Shown here in pieces: positions 27,080 to 36,305 of a stretch of 64,000 nucleotides of DNA. Under the pieces are notes generated by a model. That model did not search any database, was not told the origin of the DNA, and was given only the letters and a program-made list of their open reading frames with translations. Within the stretch, counting starts at the first letter, position 1, and each line of letters begins with the position of its first letter. The DNA comes from Halomicrococcus gelatinilyticus (GTDB lineage: Archaea; Halobacteriota; Halobacteria; Halobacteriales; Haladaptataceae). The stretch is from positions 1 to 64,000 of the forward strand of contig CP100465.1 in the NCBI GenBank assembly GCA_024227995.1, given 5' to 3'. Made by a program: the position numbers and the translations under genes.

Positions 27080-28105
27080 CTATTGGTACTGTGGCTCGAA
27101 TCGGAGCGCCTCCGAGTCAAAGGAGTAGGCTGTAATGCCAGCGTCCTCGCAGCGCTCCTCGAGATCTGCGGGCAGAATATATGGGTCGTCAAATTCCGAG
27201 TCGAGAAGATGGTGGAACACTACGCTCACTTCTTCGTCATCCGTATCGACGACGACGGCGAGGTCAGGGTCGTCGTAGTCCGGTTTGATGACGTAGTCAC
27301 CTGGCGTAAACGGGTAGTCTGCGTGTTCGAGGTTCGTATGCTTGTAAGTGTAGAGCTTGATGTCCTGGTCGTCGCAGTAGGACGCGAGCTTCGCGGGGTG
27401 GATCTCACGCCAATTACCAGGGCCATCGTCGAGCATGTTCGGGAAGGCAACGCTGACGGCTTCGCCTTCCATCTCCTGCCCGTAGAGCGTCGCGTTCTCC
27501 TCCGGCGGTAGCACCTCCACGACCACAGCCACGGACGCATCATCCTCGCCGGCTTTCACCACGCGGTCACCGGGCCTGAACGGACTCTGTGGTTTCTGGT
27601 TCAGGTGGGCTGTGTTCGGGCCGAGGTCGTGGAGTTCGTTCATCGGGCGAGCAGCCAGATGTGCGAGCTTCTCCGGTTCGTCGCCGGAATACTCCTCCTG
27701 AGTGTTGACCTTTGATTTGAGCGTCTCCGTGCGTTCCCAGCCGAGGAGGATGAGCGCGTCCTCGTTGTCTCGGTGCCAGGCCATGACGATGATGTCGTCG
27801 TCCGGGTCGTTCTCGATGAGGTCGCGCGGGCGGAACGCGGAGACGTCCCGTGATGTTTTCACGTCGATTTCGTAGCCGAACACTTCGAAGTCGTGCCCGG
27901 AGAAGCTCTCGGGGTTACAGCGACGGAGGGCCTCTTCGTTCTGCCATTCCCACATCTCGACGGGCAGGTACTCCCGGCAGAACTGCTCGAACGCGAGCTC
28001 ACCGAGGTTGCCGATCCGTTTGACGTCGACGTCATCCGCTCCCTGGATGACTGCCTGATGGTGTGCTCGCGCTCGGTCTATTTCATCCGGCGTATACAGA
28101 TACAT
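27080..28105 (-). CDS. PD-(D/E)XK nuclease-like protein with two repeats
   Basis: 341 residues. The N-terminal domain (1-150) has RIGNLGELAFEQFCREYL and the motif SGHDFEVFGYEIDVKTS, whose Asp plus DVK fit a PD-(D/E)XK nuclease core. It ends DDIIVMAWHRDN. The C-terminal half contains two related segments of about 75 residues, beginning FRPGDRVVKAGEDDASVAVV and FTPGDYVIKPDYDDPDLAVV, each ending in a short Cys-containing helix (ASYCDDQDIKLYTY; EERCEDAGITAYSF). It is divergent from the SWIM gene with an AT-rich spacer. DNA cleavage or repair is inferred from the motif only; restriction or defence use is possible. Confidence 0.6.
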   Translation of the reverse strand: MYLYTPDEIDRARAHHQAVIQGADDVDVKRIGNLGELAFEQFCREYLPVEMWEWQNEEALRRCNPESFSGHDFEVFGYEIDVKTSRDVSAFRPRDLIENDPDDDIIVMAWHRDNEDALILLGWERTETLKSKVNTQEEYSGDEPEKLAHLAARPMNELHDLGPNTAHLNQKPQSPFRPGDRVVKAGEDDASVAVVVEVLPPEENATLYGQEMEGEAVSVAFPNMLDDGPGNWREIHPAKLASYCDDQDIKLYTYKHTNLEHADYPFTPGDYVIKPDYDDPDLAVVVDTDDEEVSVVFHHLLDSEFDDPYILPADLEERCEDAGITAYSFDSEALRFEPQYQ

Positions 28106-28165
28106 TATATTATAATTCTCTGATTGTGTGATGTATCTTACCCTTGTACGGCGTCGACCTGAGCA

Positions 28166-28210
28166 GTTTTTCTGCGCCGCAAGGGGGGCGACGCTCCCAC
28201 GAGCGCCACC
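28166..28210 (+). promoter_or_regulatory. T-tract plus GC hairpin leader, SWIM gene
   Basis: GTTTTTCTGCGCCGC followed by AAGGGGGGCG, 50 bp before the ATG. It is the weakest of four related leaders (the others at 28688, 36627 and 42200), with a short CGCC/GGCG stem. Confidence 0.4.
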
Positions 28211-28215
28211 CCACC

Positions 28216-28641
28216 ATGCCCAAATCACTTCTCGACAGACTCGACCCGACGAACCGCATCCTGAAACGCGCCCAGTACGAGGCGTTCGCATTCGCACTGC
28301 TCGACGGCGACGTCCAGGTCCGCAACGAGAGTCACTCCGATCCCGACGACCACGAGTATCGCGTCACCATCCAGGACGGCGTCCCGGTCGCCTGCGAATG
28401 TCCCGCCGACGAAACGTACGACGGGCCCTGCAAACACCGCGTCGCGGTCGCCATCCGGCCACGCATCCTCGAAGTCGTGGCTACGATACAACTTGTCGCA
28501 GACGGCGGCCGGGACGTCGACGACCACACGCCGTCTGCTGACCCAGAACCTGACTCACCCGAGAATTGCGATTGCGACGACCTCGGCGAGTTCCCATGCT
28601 GGGAGTGCGTCCGGACTTCCCGGCGTGATCTCCCCGACTGA
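28216..28641 (+). CDS. SWIM zinc-finger protein
   Basis: 141 residues. The SWIM motif is VACECPADETYDGPCKHRVAVA (CxC...CxH, residues 60-80). The C-terminus has a second Cys-rich cluster (ENCDCDDLGEFPCWEC). Haloarchaeal SWIM proteins of this size are common on plasmids and islands and probably bind DNA. It is divergent from the nuclease-like gene and precedes the TFB-derived gene by about 100 bp. Confidence 0.82.
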   Translation: MPKSLLDRLDPTNRILKRAQYEAFAFALLDGDVQVRNESHSDPDDHEYRVTIQDGVPVACECPADETYDGPCKHRVAVAIRPRILEVVATIQLVADGGRDVDDHTPSADPEPDSPENCDCDDLGEFPCWECVRTSRRDLPD

Positions 28642-28687
28642 ACCAGATTTAGGAACGACGGTTGCCCGCTAGTCGTCCGCCAGAGTC

Positions 28688-28730
28688 GTTTTTCACCCCC
28701 AGGGAGGGGTGCGGGGTGCACAGCGAGCGC
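28688..28730 (+). promoter_or_regulatory. T-tract plus GC hairpin leader, TFB gene
   Basis: GTTTTTCACCCC then CAGGGAGGGGTGC then GGGGTG: a 6-bp stem CACCCC/GGGGTG after a T-tract, 58 bp before the ATG. The same arrangement, with other stem bases, precedes three other genes in the window. Confidence 0.5.
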
Positions 28731-28745
28731 CTCGCAGTTCGACCA

Positions 28746-29486
28746 ATGGCAACGAACCCAGTCTACGAGCGCTGCTTCGACGAGGACGAATCGACCGAAA
28801 ACAGTGCGGTGTGTCCCGAGTGTAACGGCGAGGTCAGAACGAACAAAGCGGAAACGGTCTGTGCCGACTGCGGACTCGTCATCGACGAGCAGCGAATCGA
28901 CCACGGGCCGGAATGGCGGTCGTTCAACGACGAACCAACGTCGCGAAAACGCACGGGCGCGCCACTAACGGCAGCGCGCCACGACCGTGGGCTCTCGACG
29001 ACCATCGGCCACGGCACCGACGCGAACGGCAACACGCTCTCCGGACGCAAGCGAAAGCAACTGGGCCGCCTGCGCCGCGAGCAGTCCCGCGGCCGCTTCC
29101 AGTCGAAAGCCGAGCGCAACCTCGCACACGGGATGACCGAGATCCGCCGACTGACGAGCGCACTCGAACTCCCCAAGACGACCCGCGACCAGGCGTGCCA
29201 GCTCTTCCGCACGGCGCAGGACGACTACAAGTTCCACTACACCGATTCGAATGGCGTCGATCTCCGGTGGGGAAGCCATCCGCACGCGGATGACTACGTC
29301 AACGTGAGTGGACTCGAACACTACCACCCGCCACCGAACGCCTCATCAGACCCACGCGAAGTTGAGGATTCCTGCATCACCCAATCGCCAGTGACGTTGG
29401 TGACCCGAGCGGTCCTTACGCTCTGGCGCGCCGCCTACCACTCCGAGTCATTCACGCCCCTCAATGCAGGTCGCAATCCGCCTTGA
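28746..29486 (+). CDS. tfb: truncated TFB fused to a foreign C-terminus
   Basis: 246 residues. Residues 1-60 carry a TFIIB zinc ribbon (VCPECNGEVRTNKAETVCADCGLVIDEQ), then the B-finger region (GPEWRSFNDE) and the linker (RKRTGAPLTAARHDRGLSTTIG). The first cyclin repeat begins and stops after ACQLFRTAQD near residue 160. The remainder (DYKFHYTDSNGVDLRWGSHP ... HYHPPPNASS ... RAVLTLWRAAY) is not TFB. It matches the pattern of the C-terminal half of the protein at 30122-30571. The core TFB cyclin fold is lost, so it cannot act as a normal initiation factor; it may retain promoter or RNA-polymerase contacts, or be inert. Confidence 0.8.
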   Translation: MATNPVYERCFDEDESTENSAVCPECNGEVRTNKAETVCADCGLVIDEQRIDHGPEWRSFNDEPTSRKRTGAPLTAARHDRGLSTTIGHGTDANGNTLSGRKRKQLGRLRREQSRGRFQSKAERNLAHGMTEIRRLTSALELPKTTRDQACQLFRTAQDDYKFHYTDSNGVDLRWGSHPHADDYVNVSGLEHYHPPPNASSDPREVEDSCITQSPVTLVTRAVLTLWRAAYHSESFTPLNAGRNPP

Positions 29487-29593
29487 CCACCAGACGAGGA
29501 GTGACGGTTGGTGAGTGGGCTCTACCCCATTGCATAATCGCACATATTTGAGCGAGGAGAAGATATATTGAACAGTGCCACGTAGGATTAGCT

Positions 29594-30121
29594 ATGACCG
29601 AGTTCGACCCAGCTCCGGATACCGACACCGCTCAGCAACGGTGGCAAGAGGGGACCGACACGTTCGGTCGCGTCTACGATGTCGCCCTCGGCGTCACGTC
29701 GCCGACCGCCTACACCGAGATCGCGGAGCTTGCGGACTGCTCGGCGAACGCCGCGAAGAAGCATCTCGAGCGGCTTGCAGAGATGGGCATCGTCCGTGCG
29801 GGCCGAGACAGTCGCCCTGCTCGCTACGAACGGAACGAGGGCTATCTTGAATGGCAGGATGCCAGCCGGATCGCGGACGGCCTCACCATCGACGAGATCA
29901 TCGACCGCGTGCAGACGCTCGAAGACCAGCAGGCGGAGTACGAAGAGCAGTTCGAGACCACGGACCCCTCGGACGTCTCCGTGTTCGACCACGACGACCA
30001 CCAGACCATCCACGAGCGGATGCGTGCGGTCAGTGAGTGGCAGAGTGTGATCCGGGATATTCGGCTGTATGAACTCGCTCGACAGCTCTCACAGAACGAT
30101 GGTCATCTGATTCCGGCATAG
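29594..30121 (+). CDS. HTH protein of the DUF7342 type
   Basis: 175 residues. A winged-helix domain (about 25-90) has TSPTAYTEIAELADCSANAAKKHLERLAEMGIVRAG, followed by an acidic coiled helix (EIIDRVQTLEDQQAEYEEQF) and a second helical part (VSEWQSVIRDIRLYELARQL). This architecture is common in haloarchaeal accessory regions, usually paired with a second gene as here: the stop codon abuts the ATG at 30122. Pair behaviour suggests a regulatory or toxin-antitoxin-like unit; that is inference. Confidence 0.75.
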   Translation: MTEFDPAPDTDTAQQRWQEGTDTFGRVYDVALGVTSPTAYTEIAELADCSANAAKKHLERLAEMGIVRAGRDSRPARYERNEGYLEWQDASRIADGLTIDEIIDRVQTLEDQQAEYEEQFETTDPSDVSVFDHDDHQTIHERMRAVSEWQSVIRDIRLYELARQLSQNDGHLIPA

Positions 30122-30571
30122 ATGAGTCCGCCACCAGACAGCTCTGGGGCAGGCGCAACTGGGCCACGGGATCGACAGACGTTGCGCCTGCTCGAGCGAC
30201 ACCTCGCGTCGGACTCGCTCGTCGCCGAGACGGCATTCGACCCTGATTCTTACGAGCCGCGACTCCTCGATGTAAGCCTCGATGCTGGACGGTATCCCGA
30301 GTCAGTCACTGCTGCCAGACTCGACATTCGGTGGTTCACGACGGGTGACTTCTCGATTCACTACGTCGAAGAACGCGATGGAAACGACCAGTGGGAATGT
30401 CGCTGGGATCGCCATCCGAACACGCACGACAGTCGGTTACACTTCCATCAGCCACCGACTGCAGCGTCGATCACTGACCTCTCCCTGTCGTCGCTGCATC
30501 CCCTCGACGTTTACTCGACAGTGCTAACTGCGATAGATCAACGTGTCGAGACACTCTGGTCAGACGAGTGA
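30122..30571 (+). CDS. partner of the HTH protein, unknown function
   Basis: 149 residues, starting immediately after the HTH gene. The N-terminal half (QTLRLLERHLASDSLVAETAFDPDSY) is helical; the C-terminal half is strand-rich with conserved-looking aromatic and His positions (FSIHYVEERDGNDQWECRWDRHPN ... HFHQPP). The C-terminal half has a paralogue fused onto the truncated TFB at 28746-29486. No named function is recognised. The His/Trp/Arg pattern suggests an active or binding site, but I cannot assign one. Confidence 0.65.
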   Translation: MSPPPDSSGAGATGPRDRQTLRLLERHLASDSLVAETAFDPDSYEPRLLDVSLDAGRYPESVTAARLDIRWFTTGDFSIHYVEERDGNDQWECRWDRHPNTHDSRLHFHQPPTAASITDLSLSSLHPLDVYSTVLTAIDQRVETLWSDE

Positions 30572-30810
30572 CCTCCGGAATATCGTATCAAAATATCTAT
30601 GATTCTAATAGGGCCTGTCGTTCCCAGGAGGTGTGAGTGTCGGAATCGAGCTCTATGAGATTCCACTGCAGTGATGGTTTAGGGAGTTGTGCAAATAGAT
30701 AGTGTGTATCTTGGACACAGTCCGTTTGCATATATACGATGTAGCATTAGTAGTATATTATATGTGATAATTGGGCGAAGGACTATATAATAGTGTTTAA
30801 ATAAATATGT

Positions 30811-32586
30811 ATGTCGCAGCCCTCCTATGGAAGAAGAGACTTTGGCGAAGGCGGATTGAACAAACAATTGAACGTCGATTCACTTCTCCGAGGGATCGAC
30901 CTCGACCAATCCGAAATCGAATGGCGCAAAGATTTCATTGGCTTCGATCAAGACGACGCCCGCCGCTTGCAACAGTATGAAGACCTCTTTCGGACGAACG
31001 CCGACCAAATCGCGGACGATTTCTATGAGAATCTCACTGACTACGAACAAACTGATGATATCATTGGACAGTCCGAGAAAGGAGTTAGCGAGCTAAAACG
31101 AACGCAGTCTGCGTATCTCGTGACGCTCGCCACCGGCGAATACGGAGAGGACTACTTCCGTGATCGTGCCCGCATTGGCAAACTCCACGACCTCCTGGAT
31201 ATGCCGATGAAACACTATCTCGGCCAGTACGGCGTCTACTACGACCTCATCCTTCCACTCATCGGTGACCGCCTGACCGACGCACTCACCCAGCGATTGA
31301 CCGGTGTCGAGACAGATGGCGGAGTAGTCACCCAGCAGACCAGAACCGCTGGCGAATCTTCGACCAAGAGTGAGACCCACGGCACCGACCCGACCGCAGA
31401 CACGATAGAAGCAGTCATCGAAGAGGAGGTGAACGACACGATTCAGGACCTGCTCGCAATCCTTCGTCTCATCAATCTCGACATGCAGGTCGTCACGGAC
31501 ACGTATATCCACTCCTACAGCCAGCAACTCGAAGATGAGGTCGAACGCAACGAGCAGTTGATGGCACAGGTACAGCAGGAGGTGCAGACCCCCGTCGAAG
31601 AGCTGAACACGACGTCCGAGAACGTCGCCGAGAGCGCTGCAGAGATTTCTGAGACGAGTGAGACACAGGCCGAGCAGATGGACGAGATTGCGTCTGAAGT
31701 CTCGAACTTCACAGCAACCGTCGAAGAGATCGCATCGACGGCCAATCAGGTCGAAACCACGAGCGAACACGCCGAGCAACTCGCACAGGACGGCACAGCG
31801 TCGGCGGACGACGCCACAGAGGTGATGACTGACATCCATGCTGCTGCGGAGACTGCCCGTGATGACGTGCGTCAGCTCCAGGATGAGGTTCAGGAGATCG
31901 ACGAGTTTGCCGACGCGATCAACGACATCGCCGACCAGACGAACATGCTCGCGTTGAATGCCCAGATAGAGGCCGCCCGCGCTGGCGAGGCCGGCGAGGG
32001 CTTCGCCGTCGTCGCCGAGGAAGTAAAGAGCCTCGCCGAAGAGTCCCAGGAGAACGCCGACAATGTCGACCAGCGCATTGCAACCGTTCAGAACCACACC
32101 GATGAGACTGTCGAGAGCCTCACCGACATGACCGAGCACGTCGAGCAGGGCATCGACCGGGTGCAGGAGACGATCGAGAACTTGACTGAGATCGCTGAGG
32201 CAGTCTCAGAAACTGCTGACGGGATCAGTGAAGTGTCGACCGCAACCGACGACCAGGCGGCAAGCAGTGAAGAAATCGCCGCGATGGTCGACGAGGTTGT
32301 TGACCAGGCCGAGCGGGTGGCGGAGGAGGTTGATGACCTGGCTGCAGCAAATCGACAGCAAGCAGCGATGGTGACTGAGGTCGAAGATTCAGTCGAGCAG
32401 TTGACAGACGGTGGTACAGCAACGGACGGTGGACGGCCATTGCAGACAGGCGAGGCATCACCTGACGACGTGTCACTACCGGACGACTTGACCGATGAGA
32501 TACCCGACGTTGTCGTCGACCAACTTGCGGATGAGCAACTCCAGCAGATCGCCCGCGGCGACCTTGAACCAACAGACGTACTGTAA
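30811..32586 (+). CDS. hemAT: HemAT-like globin-coupled transducer
   Basis: 591 residues, no membrane helices, so a soluble transducer. Residues 25-190 form a sensor globin ([25 protein letters not shown] ...) with a candidate proximal haem His126 in [16 protein letters not shown]. The rest is an MCP signalling domain with coiled coils and the conserved tip [35 protein letters not shown] (about 370-405). HemAT proteins mediate aerotaxis by binding O2. No che genes are in the window. An AT-rich region with repeated TATATA-like stretches (30690-30810) is its promoter region. Confidence 0.9.
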   Translation: MSQPSYGRRDFGEGGLNKQLNVDSLLRGIDLDQSEIEWRKDFIGFDQDDARRLQQYEDLFRTNADQIADDFYENLTDYEQTDDIIGQSEKGVSELKRTQSAYLVTLATGEYGEDYFRDRARIGKLHDLLDMPMKHYLGQYGVYYDLILPLIGDRLTDALTQRLTGVETDGGVVTQQTRTAGESSTKSETHGTDPTADTIEAVIEEEVNDTIQDLLAILRLINLDMQVVTDTYIHSYSQQLEDEVERNEQLMAQVQQEVQTPVEELNTTSENVAESAAEISETSETQAEQMDEIASEVSNFTATVEEIASTANQVETTSEHAEQLAQDGTASADDATEVMTDIHAAAETARDDVRQLQDEVQEIDEFADAINDIADQTNMLALNAQIEAARAGEAGEGFAVVAEEVKSLAEESQENADNVDQRIATVQNHTDETVESLTDMTEHVEQGIDRVQETIENLTEIAEAVSETADGISEVSTATDDQAASSEEIAAMVDEVVDQAERVAEEVDDLAAANRQQAAMVTEVEDSVEQLTDGGTATDGGRPLQTGEASPDDVSLPDDLTDEIPDVVVDQLADEQLQQIARGDLEPTDVL

Positions 32587-32967
32587 CTGTTCAATGGAGA
32601 ACTGCGGAATCGGTCAGGCACACGAGTGGGAGGCCGGGATTCGAACGAGAGTACGGTGATCCGTTCGGGGTCAAGCTCCGAGGCACTCGGCCTGCTCAGC
32701 CTGTAGAATATGGGTCGGGTCCGATAAACGGCGCTAGAATTGCCACTTGTGTGCTGTTTTGCTGAATGCACCCTCTATTGAGCAGCCAAGATATCAGGAA
32801 ACGTTATCACCAAACTTCCGACCGGAGATGTCAACGGGGCAGAGCCTATAGGATTCAAACGAGAGTTCATCTACCGATTTATTGACAGAGACGTTCAGCA
32901 TAGGAACAACAGAGTTTGCTGTAAACGCACGGGAAGCGGAAACTTCGTCCTCCACGTCACGGACGAG
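32587..32967. other. intergenic stretch with tRNA-like and transposon relics
   Basis: About 380 bp. At 32627-32646 GGGAGGCCGGGATTCGAAC looks like the 3' T-arm of a minus-strand tRNA, but no cloverleaf can be folded around it. At 32762-32788 a CACCCTCTATTGAGCAG stretch matches the subterminal motif of the cargo elements. No gene seen. Confidence 0.45.
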
Positions 32968-33414
32968 TTGAGTGATGTCAGCGGCGATCTCTCGGACCAC
33001 GTCGAATACGCGCAGTACAACGCTGTGTCTCATAAGGAGAGAGCAGAAGAACGGAAGTCCGACGAGTACCTTGCTGCGGCTGTCGTTGACCTGCTCTATG
33101 CGTATGCCTACACCTCTGCCATCCCGGTGCTGAAGTCGGCTGACTTCGACGATGTCGATGAGGAGACGCTGGAGGTGGAGCAAGAACTCACCGCCGATCA
33201 CTATAACCGGCGTGCTACTGGAAACCTGAAGAGCGCAGAGCGGTTACTGATGCGGATGGCAAGTCTGGAATACAACTCCGGCGTCGAATCATTCGGAACT
33301 TCCCGAGCGATGGACGACCAGACGGAAGCTGAGCGAGCATATCACCACGCTATTGTTACTGAGGAGTTCCTCAACGCAACAGACACGATCTACGAGAAGT
33401 TCAATCTAATTTAA
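32968..33414 (+). CDS. helical protein, possibly HEPN-like
   Basis: 148 residues, almost entirely predicted helical (SHKERAEERKSDEYLAAAVVDLLYAYAYT; NLKSAERLLMRMASLEYN; AERAYHHAIVTEEFLNATDTIYEKFNLI). The pattern resembles HEPN-type bundles, but no Rx4-6H motif is clear. No partner gene is adjacent. Function unknown. Confidence 0.5.
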   Translation: MSDVSGDLSDHVEYAQYNAVSHKERAEERKSDEYLAAAVVDLLYAYAYTSAIPVLKSADFDDVDEETLEVEQELTADHYNRRATGNLKSAERLLMRMASLEYNSGVESFGTSRAMDDQTEAERAYHHAIVTEEFLNATDTIYEKFNLI

Positions 33415-33544
33415 TCGGTAGTCTCCGCTTTCTTACTACTTTGGCCCACGGTCCCTCAACAGTATTAACATGATAGCATCGAACAGATGAATTGGTGACT
33501 ATCACACTTACGTAGGGGTTCACAGTGGTCGAGGTAAGATCTTC

Positions 33545-33949
33545 TCAAGAAGAACAACTACTGTAGCCTTCTCCCTCGATATGGAGGTCTTCACCCTGCG
33601 TGAGCCGCACAACAGGTAGTACACATGAATCACTCTCGTCTGCGAAGAGAGAGAGGTCCTGTGTTGCTGTCTGATCTGAGGTTGTGATTTCGAGCGTGTA
33701 GACACCTGGCTTGTCGACTGGCTGCTCGATCACTACCGCTTCATTTGCACTTATGACCCGACTCGCTTTGAAGACAGTTTCCGCTGCCGTGAGCACTTCC
33801 ACAGTGAATTTGACATCTTTGGGCGCGAGATTTTCGATTTCGATACCAATTATAGACGGTTCGATCGGTTGTTCCTGTTGGAAGCTACATCCAGCTCCAA
33901 TCACCAGGAGTGCAGAGACAGACGCTTGGAGGTATCGGCGTCGGTGCAT
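33545..33949 (-). CDS. small secreted lipoprotein
   Basis: 134 residues with signal MHRRRYLQASVSALLVIGAGC (basic start, hydrophobic core, lipobox GAGC), then a beta-rich domain (IGIEIENLAPKDVKFTVEVL ... GVYTLEITTSDQTATQDLSL). It is probably a cell-surface immunoglobulin-like lipoprotein. It resembles, in layout, the frameshifted lipoprotein at 57817-58057 inside the third cargo element. It ends about 30 bp from the left target duplication of the siderophore-carrying element but lies outside it. Confidence 0.65.
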   Translation of the reverse strand: MHRRRYLQASVSALLVIGAGCSFQQEQPIEPSIIGIEIENLAPKDVKFTVEVLTAAETVFKASRVISANEAVVIEQPVDKPGVYTLEITTSDQTATQDLSLFADESDSCVLPVVRLTQGEDLHIEGEGYSSCSS

Positions 33950-34042
33950 ACTTCAACTTTTTAATCGTCTAATATATTCTGTTTATTGGGCCTTGTTGAA
34001 ACCCTTGCTGACAAACAACACTGGTGAGTAGCTGGAGAGGAG

Positions 34043-34889
34043 ATGGATGTTCTCCCGAAGTCACGGCTTCTTCAATTCGTTGAACGTGCGATGGTGTTGG
34101 CTCGCCGTGCTGTCACACGGTTTTCGACTCGCTACTCGCGGAAACGATTCACGCTCCGGCAACATGTCGTCCTGCTCTGTCTCAAGATCAAAAAGACGAC
34201 CACGTACCGTGACCTCGTTGATGAACTCATCGAGATGCTCCGCATTCGAGACGCCCTTGACCTCGATTCCCGCACCCTCGACACTCTGTAAGGCGTTCGA
34301 CCGCTTGGAGATGGCCGTCTGGCGTGTTCTCCTGAACGTCTCACTCGCGGATCTACCGCTGAACGGTGTCACCGGCATCGATGCATCCGGGTTCGAACGG
34401 GCTCATGCATCAACGCACTACACGAAGCGAACGAACCTCACTATCCAGCAATTGAAGACGACGCTGTTGGTCGATACGACGACCAATGCCGTTCTCGATA
34501 TTCACGTCACGACTACGCGGAAACACGATACGCAAATTGCGCCACAGGTAGTGAAACGGAACGCAGCGTCGATTGTGGTCTTGACCGGTGACAAGGGATA
34601 CGACGACCAGAAACTCCGGCGGCTTGCCCGTGACCATAATATTCGACCACTGATCAAGCACCGGGAGTTTACCCCACTCCACAAAGCGTGGAATACACGG
34701 CTGGATAGCGATCTCTACCATCGGCGGAACATGAACGAGACAGTCAACGCGGCGATCAAACAGAAATTCGGTGCATTCGTACGGTCACGCCTTTGGTGGA
34801 AGCAGTTCCGGGAACTCGTCATCAAGTGCGTCGTTCACAACCTCGAACGAGGCCTCGCCATTTCACAAGAGGGGCGCGAATGTCTGTGA
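34043..34889 (+). pseudogene. IS5-type transposase, frameshifted
   Basis: Homologous end to end with the intact copy at 51885-52706. The first frame starts MDVLPKSRLLQFVERAMVLA and ends DLDSRTLDTL. One base is shifted near 34258-34266, after which the other frame continues IPAPSTLCKAFDRLEMAVWR to the stop. Catalytic residues remain: GIDASGFERAH, LTGDKGYDDQK, NMNETVNAAIKQKFG. It is unlikely to be programmed frameshifting, because the relative at 51885 has no break. Confidence 0.85.
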
Positions 34890-35028
34890 TTCCGAGAGGA
34901 ACGGACTGGTGAATATAGAGTACGTATGCAGCAGCTCGTCGCGCTTTGATTCGCACTGGAAGACTGAACATTCCGAAGTGAGGTACGTGTGTATTGAGCG
35001 CCGAGAATGGACGTGAGCGACTCCGGAG

Positions 35029-36285
35029 TTAGATGTCGCCGTTGAGGATGTCGCTGACGCGCTGGCGGTCGAACAGCTGATTCTCTTCGGCAACGTCGAG
35101 TGGTGCGTCCAGATCGAGTTCGCCGAACTCCTCGGGATAGAACAGCCGTGCGGTCAGTTCCGTCTGGAAGGCGTTGATGAGCGGCCCCTGTTCCGCAGTC
35201 GGTCCCGGAATCACGCGCCCCTCCTGGACCGCGGTGAGCTGGCTCCCGACGTCGTCCTCTTCCATCGGCGTGACGAACTGCTCGCGGAACTGGTCGGCGT
35301 CGAACGCGCCGTCGCCGCCGAAGGTCACCGACCCGGTCGTGATGCCCCAGTGGACGACGATGATCTCCGGATCGACTTCCAGCAACGTCTCGTAGTCGGT
35401 CAGGCCGTACTGGCCGGTCTCGACGCCGGCGAACGCGTCCGATTCGACAAGGCCGAGGTCTCGGTACGGCTTCATCTCGTAGCCATCGTCCTCCAGATAG
35501 AGGACGTAGAACTCCCCGTTCTCGGGGGACGAACCGCTGTTTATCAGGCCGATAGACGGCGTCTCAGGGTCGTCGGGGAGCCGCGACTGGACCTCAGACT
35601 GGAGGTCCTCGTGGAGGTCGAGCCACGCCTCGGTCCGCGCTCGCTCGTCCAGCACAGTGCCGACTTTGTCGAACGCCTCCAGCATCGACGGGGCCTGTTC
35701 GGGGTAGCCCATCTCCTGCTGCCACTCGTTACGGAAGCGACGGTTCATACACCCAAAGAAAGGCGCGACGTTCGACTCAATCTCCTCGACGTCGGAGTCG
35801 TCCCAGTTGTCGTCCCACGCCTGGATCAGGTTCGGATCGATGAGGAACGCGTCTGGATCGTGTTCGTAGAAGACCTCCTTGGGCATCCCGCCGTCCTGCC
35901 ACAGCGGCGGCCAGTCGTTGTCGTATTCGATGTCGAGCGGGTCGTAGAACAGGGTAGGCCCGCTCAGCCTGTCTGTCTGGAGTTTGTCCGCTTGCCCGAG
36001 CGAGATTACCATGTCTGCCCACGCCATCGAGTAGGTCGTGACCGACTCGGGAACGGCCTCGAACTCGACCTCGCCGACGGGGAACATCTCGACCGTGTAG
36101 GGTCCGTCGTCCGGCGTGGCCGTCTCAGTCTGGTCGTCCGTCGCAGTTTCCGTCTCGGTGGGCGTCGATTCGGAATCGGACTGTCCCGCACATCCGGCGA
36201 GCAGTCCCCCACCGACGACTGCTCCGCCGTACTTCATATAGTCTCTGCGCGTCGGTGCTTCGTGCCTACCGCTCTCTTCAGCCAT
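35029..36285 (-). CDS. iron-siderophore ABC substrate-binding lipoprotein
   Basis: 418 residues. Signal MAEESGRHEAPTRRDYMKYGG with a twin-arginine motif and lipobox LLAGC, then a Thr/Glu-rich tether (about 35-65) and a FecB/FepB-type periplasmic-binding fold (VTTYSMAWADMVISLGQADK ... LLEVDPEIIVVHWG ... DEVG-like C-lobe). It captures a ferric siderophore for import. No permease or ATPase accompanies it, so it must feed a transporter elsewhere. It is the only cargo of its element. A DtxR-type palindrome lies just before the start (36290-36305). The Met five codons upstream lies inside that palindrome and is rejected. Confidence 0.9.
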   Translation of the reverse strand: MAEESGRHEAPTRRDYMKYGGAVVGGGLLAGCAGQSDSESTPTETETATDDQTETATPDDGPYTVEMFPVGEVEFEAVPESVTTYSMAWADMVISLGQADKLQTDRLSGPTLFYDPLDIEYDNDWPPLWQDGGMPKEVFYEHDPDAFLIDPNLIQAWDDNWDDSDVEEIESNVAPFFGCMNRRFRNEWQQEMGYPEQAPSMLEAFDKVGTVLDERARTEAWLDLHEDLQSEVQSRLPDDPETPSIGLINSGSSPENGEFYVLYLEDDGYEMKPYRDLGLVESDAFAGVETGQYGLTDYETLLEVDPEIIVVHWGITTGSVTFGGDGAFDADQFREQFVTPMEEDDVGSQLTAVQEGRVIPGPTAEQGPLINAFQTELTARLFYPEEFGELDLDAPLDVAEENQLFDRQRVSDILNGDI

Positions 36286-36289
36286 ATGG

Positions 36290-36305
36290 TTTAGGCTCAC
36301 CTAAA
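36290..36305 (-). promoter_or_regulatory. DtxR/SirR-type iron box
   Basis: TTTAGGCTCACCTAAA is an inverted repeat (TTTAGG and CCTAAA, 4-bp spacer) between the TATA-like TTATATTG and the start codon of the siderophore-binding gene. Iron-loaded DtxR/SirR-family repressors bind such TTAGG...CCTAA sites. Located at the expected transcription start, it predicts repression when iron is sufficient. Confidence 0.72.

Noticed and set aside
32627..32646. tRNA-like T-arm sequence on the minus strand
   Set aside because: The stem bases around TTCGAAT do not pair and no acceptor, D or anticodon arm can be built, so it is at best a 3' fragment.
34043..34889. programmed frameshifting in the transposase
   Set aside because: The close relative at 51885-52706 is a single open frame and no slippery heptamer is evident at the break.
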